Under the pieces are notes generated by a model that was not told the origin of the DNA, did no database searches, and worked only from the letters and a program-made list of their open reading frames with translations. Positions 20,349 through 22,840 of a stretch of 22,840 nt of DNA are shown piece after piece. The position numbers and the translations under genes were made by a program. Every line of letters starts with the position of its first letter. The stretch's first letter is position 1. This stretch comes from Haplomitrium mnioides. Lineage: Eukaryota; Marchantiophyta; Haplomitriopsida; Calobryales. The stretch spans positions 48,884 to 71,723 of the forward strand of contig JBNGIS010034192.1 in the NCBI GenBank assembly GCA_049999725.1. The letters are read 5' to 3'.

Positions 20349-21665
20349 TCATTGGCCTCCCTCATCTTCCTCCTCTACTATATACCTCTTCACGCGATCG
20401 TAATGGATTTGATTAGTGATCTTATCACCTTCCAAGGTCTCTATTTCTGCGGACCCATTCTAATATAGCTTTGTGAGAACAAAAGGTCCCATCCATCTCG
20501 TGTGCAGCTTCTCCGGGAAATGCACAAATTCGTTGTTGTACAATAGCACAAAATCTCCCTTATGAACATCCACTGGCTTTAGCCTCTTATCTTGTTGTCC
20601 CTTCCACAACTTTTGTTGGTGCTTCACTCGGTCGTGCGCTTGCTCTCGATTTTCCTCCAACTGGTACAATCTTTCTCTCCTGCTGAGCTCTTCTGCAACC
20701 TTTCTCTCACTAGCATCCGCCTAGTCGGTACCTCAAATTCCACTGGAAGTAATAAGTGTTGCCCAAATACAAGGAAATAGAGACAGTGGCCCTTCGTAGT
20801 CTTGTGAGCCAAGTTGTAAGCATAAGCCATTGTAAGCAACTTGAGATCCCAATCAGACTTATTTTAATCCTACCCATGATTCTATTGGCTCTCTCTGTTA
20901 GCCCATTGGCCTTTAGGTGGTAAGCCGTTGTCTGTCTGTGCTTGATCAAATATCTATCTGTCAAATCCTTGATCACCTGATTGACAAACTGCTTACCTTG
21001 GTCGTTCACCATTAGACCCGAATCTTCTGCTTTCTGTCCAGCCCCACTTTCTTCCGCACTACTACTAGTGGTGACACCCACTCACTATTCAGAACATGGT
21101 AGATAAACTTAGCCTCCAACAATTTGTCAATCTCTACTTTTACTAGCAGGGAGAATCTAGGATTCATTTGATACTGACATTGTTTGACTGGTACTGCTAT
21201 TAGTTCCAGGTCGATGCGATGCTCTCCCAATTCTCTTGGGACTCCCTTCATATCTCCATGGCTCCAAGCAAACACATCGCCGAAGTTTGCGACGGTTCGA
21301 ACTAAGGCTCTCTCTTCATCCATTGGTAACTCAGCCCCTACACAGAATTTTTGGCCTTCTCGGACTACAACCCCCTTATGCTGCACTTCTCTTACTATCC
21401 CCACTTCGTTCCTCCTAAGCGGCTCAATTCCTCCCTCCAAGGTTGCCAAATGCATTCCTCCCTAGGCTAGCTTCATCCCGCTTCTGCCTTGGTAGTGGAA
21501 CTTCAACTCCCCTTCTAACTCAAGGTCCACCTGCTCTTTCTTCTCGGATGGTCCAACATTGTCTTCTGAACTGGGTCCGACTATTGCCCCTCTTATAAGA
21601 TCTATTTGACCAACCTACATCTCGGCTTCCCCCTCAAGATTTTCTTCCTCTCGATTGAGGAGCAA
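20349..21665 (-). pseudogene. Internally deleted, frameshifted gypsy pol of element D
   Basis: Minus-strand order: a spacer before RT (21665-21150), then the start of a Ty3/gypsy reverse transcriptase with FAWSHGDMKG, a PVKQ segment and the SEWVSPLVVVRKK motif (about 21050-21250). At about 21010-21040 the sequence jumps into the integrase core: Asp in VNDQGKQF (21001-21003) and Glu in NGLTERANR, 36 residues on, fit the last two members of a DD35E triad. The palm with YxDD, RNase H, the integrase zinc finger and the first catalytic Asp are missing. The integrase C-terminus continues with two frame changes (VFGQHLLLPVEFEVP; WMGPFVLTKLY) and ends at 20349. I see no chromodomain. TAG stops at 21615, 21462 and 20460 fit former CAG codons. 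A non-chromovirus (Athila/Tat-like) affinity is tentative. Confidence 0.88.
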
Positions 21666-22690
21666 AAAGAAAATGAGGGAGGGAAAGTATGGAAGAGAGG
21701 AAAACAACAATGGTAGAAAGAAATTTTTGGAAAACTAATATAATGTCGAGGGCCAGCCAGCTCGTGCTCTATTGTCAAAGGACATCCTGCCTAAGGAAAG
21801 TTTTGTCGAAAGCCAAGGTGGAGCACTACACTAGGTCCATCAAGGAGCGAGTTAGGATAGAGCGGGAAGCCTTACATCTATTATAGGGGGTGCTATTCGA
21901 AGTGAAGGGAGCAAGATAGCCTTATATACATCAATGCCATGGTCCTGCAACACTTATGAGATAAGTCCAAGGCACTTCATGACTCGGCACTTGCCAAAGC
22001 ACCCTCTCACATAATAGCAAAATTCAAATGGCCAGTACTTTCTTGATTCTCAATCGTTTCTCTTGATTTTTGTCACATTAGAAGTGCAATTCAAATTCCT
22101 TTCTATACAGACTTTTTTGAGATAGAACGGTGGAGAAATGAGAGATCTCTATCCCCCGCAAGTTTGCTAGATTGTTGGCAGAATAAACCCTAGACAGTAA
22201 TTGGCATATTTGACTATTGGATTGAGTAGCTCTGGGTCTAATCTATGGCTTGTTCGGAAGAGGGCTTTAAGGCGCATCTGACGCAACAAAATTCAAATCA
22301 ATTTGAGATCTACCAAGGAGTTTGGAGTTGTTCAAAGTTCAATGTTGGAAAACTACTCGAGCCAGATAGATGGGAGTGAGGATGAGGATACCCTTCAAAC
22401 ATGTTTGGGAAGATTGCATGGGAGAACTATTGTCAAGGCAATCCTAGGGTAACAAATTTCAGGGCCATAGATGGAGAAATGAGCAAGAACCAATGAGATG
22501 AGTGAATGAGAAGCAGAATGAATGGTCAAAGCAGTTTGGATCATTGCGTTCTCAATGCTTGATCACTTGGTGCATGCAATGGCTTGATAGAAAGAGGAGT
22601 TCAAGGCAATAGTGTTGCAGGTTGAATCAAGGAAAATGATAGAGAAAAAAAGATGCACTACTCTCTGGAAGTTATCAGATCCTTAGTGCC
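21666..22690. other. Unassigned sequence, about 1 kb
   Basis: Recognisable pol ends near 21665 and I cannot assign what follows. One open frame (21689-21886, plus, 65 codons) has a charged end, RSIKERVRIEREALHLL, before a stop; it resembles no family I know and could be chance. From about 21890 the sequence is more AT-rich, with stops in all frames. No tRNA, repeat or LTR end is evident. Its position between a truncated pol and a minisatellite suggests another, unidentified repeat. Confidence 0.4.
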
Positions 22691-22840
22691 GAAATCTAGG
22701 TTCGCCGTGTGAAATTCGACTCCGTCGTCTGAAATTTGGCTTCACCATCCAAAATCTGAGTCCGTCGTCGGAAATCTATGTCTGTTGTCCAAAATGTGGC
22801 TGTGCTATCAGAAATCTGGGTCTACTGTCCAGAATATGGG
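22691..22840. repeat. 20-bp minisatellite, at least 7.5 copies, cut by window edge
   Basis: Seven successive 20-base units, starting with GAAATCTAGGTTCGCCGTGT and each opening (G/A)AAAT, are followed by a half unit at the window end. Consensus is roughly GAAATCTGG-TCCGTCGTCC. Spacing is exact (20 bp) while bases vary, so units are old or relaxed. It contains no spacers and cannot be a CRISPR array. Confidence 0.88.

Noticed and set aside
21689-21886. A 65-codon plus-strand gene
   Set aside because: It is short, has no recognised domain and no supporting context. It is mentioned only within the unassigned region.
1-22840. Host genes, tRNA or rRNA genes
   Set aside because: Apart from the unassigned stretch at 21666-22690, almost every part is explained by LTRs, internal retroelement sequence or tandem repeats. 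I saw no exon-like conserved protein outside retroelement families and no tRNA-like fold or box motifs.

Overview
This window looks like intergenic heterochromatin from a plant nuclear genome. No host gene, tRNA, rRNA or CRISPR array is visible. It consists of a tandem-repeat (satellite-like) array invaded by LTR retrotransposons, all on the minus strand. Evidence for a plant: a Ty1/copia element with an initiator-Met-tRNA primer site and plant-type gag-PR-IN-RT-RH order, Ty3/gypsy elements with 2.2-3.0 kb LTRs, and coding decay made mostly of C-to-T (or G-to-A) nonsense changes, as expected of methylated plant transposons. The species cannot be named from the sequence.

Layout. 1-3728: gypsy element A in reverse (decayed gag with zinc knuckles, primer site, 5' LTR A). 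3729-6463: gypsy element B of the same family (truncated gag, primer site, 5' LTR B); A appears to be nested in the gag of B. 6464-8114, 13034-13148 and 15757-17142: three pieces of one tandem array with a unit of about 81 bp. 8115-13033: a complete but dead copia element with 260-bp LTRs and a perfect GTTTC target duplication. 13149-15756: a solo gypsy LTR (C) with a TTGTG target duplication. 17143-20184: a longer, diverged gypsy LTR (D), the 3' LTR of an element whose pol remnant lies at 20349-21665 and has lost most of the reverse transcriptase and all of RNase H. 21666-22690: unassigned sequence. 22691-22840: a 20-bp minisatellite running off the window.

Relationships. Removing the copia element, LTR C and one copy of each target duplication makes the array continuous. 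Three separate diagnostic landmarks then repeat at the same spacing of 1,121 bp, so the array carries a higher-order duplication that the two insertions interrupted. The gypsy LTRs contain their own internal repeats (CCGAAGTTGA-type motifs and a longer block), whose copy number rises from LTRs A and B to C to D.

No element here looks able to move by itself. I found no new molecular system. The points most worth a second look are the array's higher-order structure, the clustering of insertions at one phase of the repeat, the zinc-knuckle-rich gypsy Gag, the expanding LTR-internal repeats, and the strong C-to-T bias of the nonsense codons.
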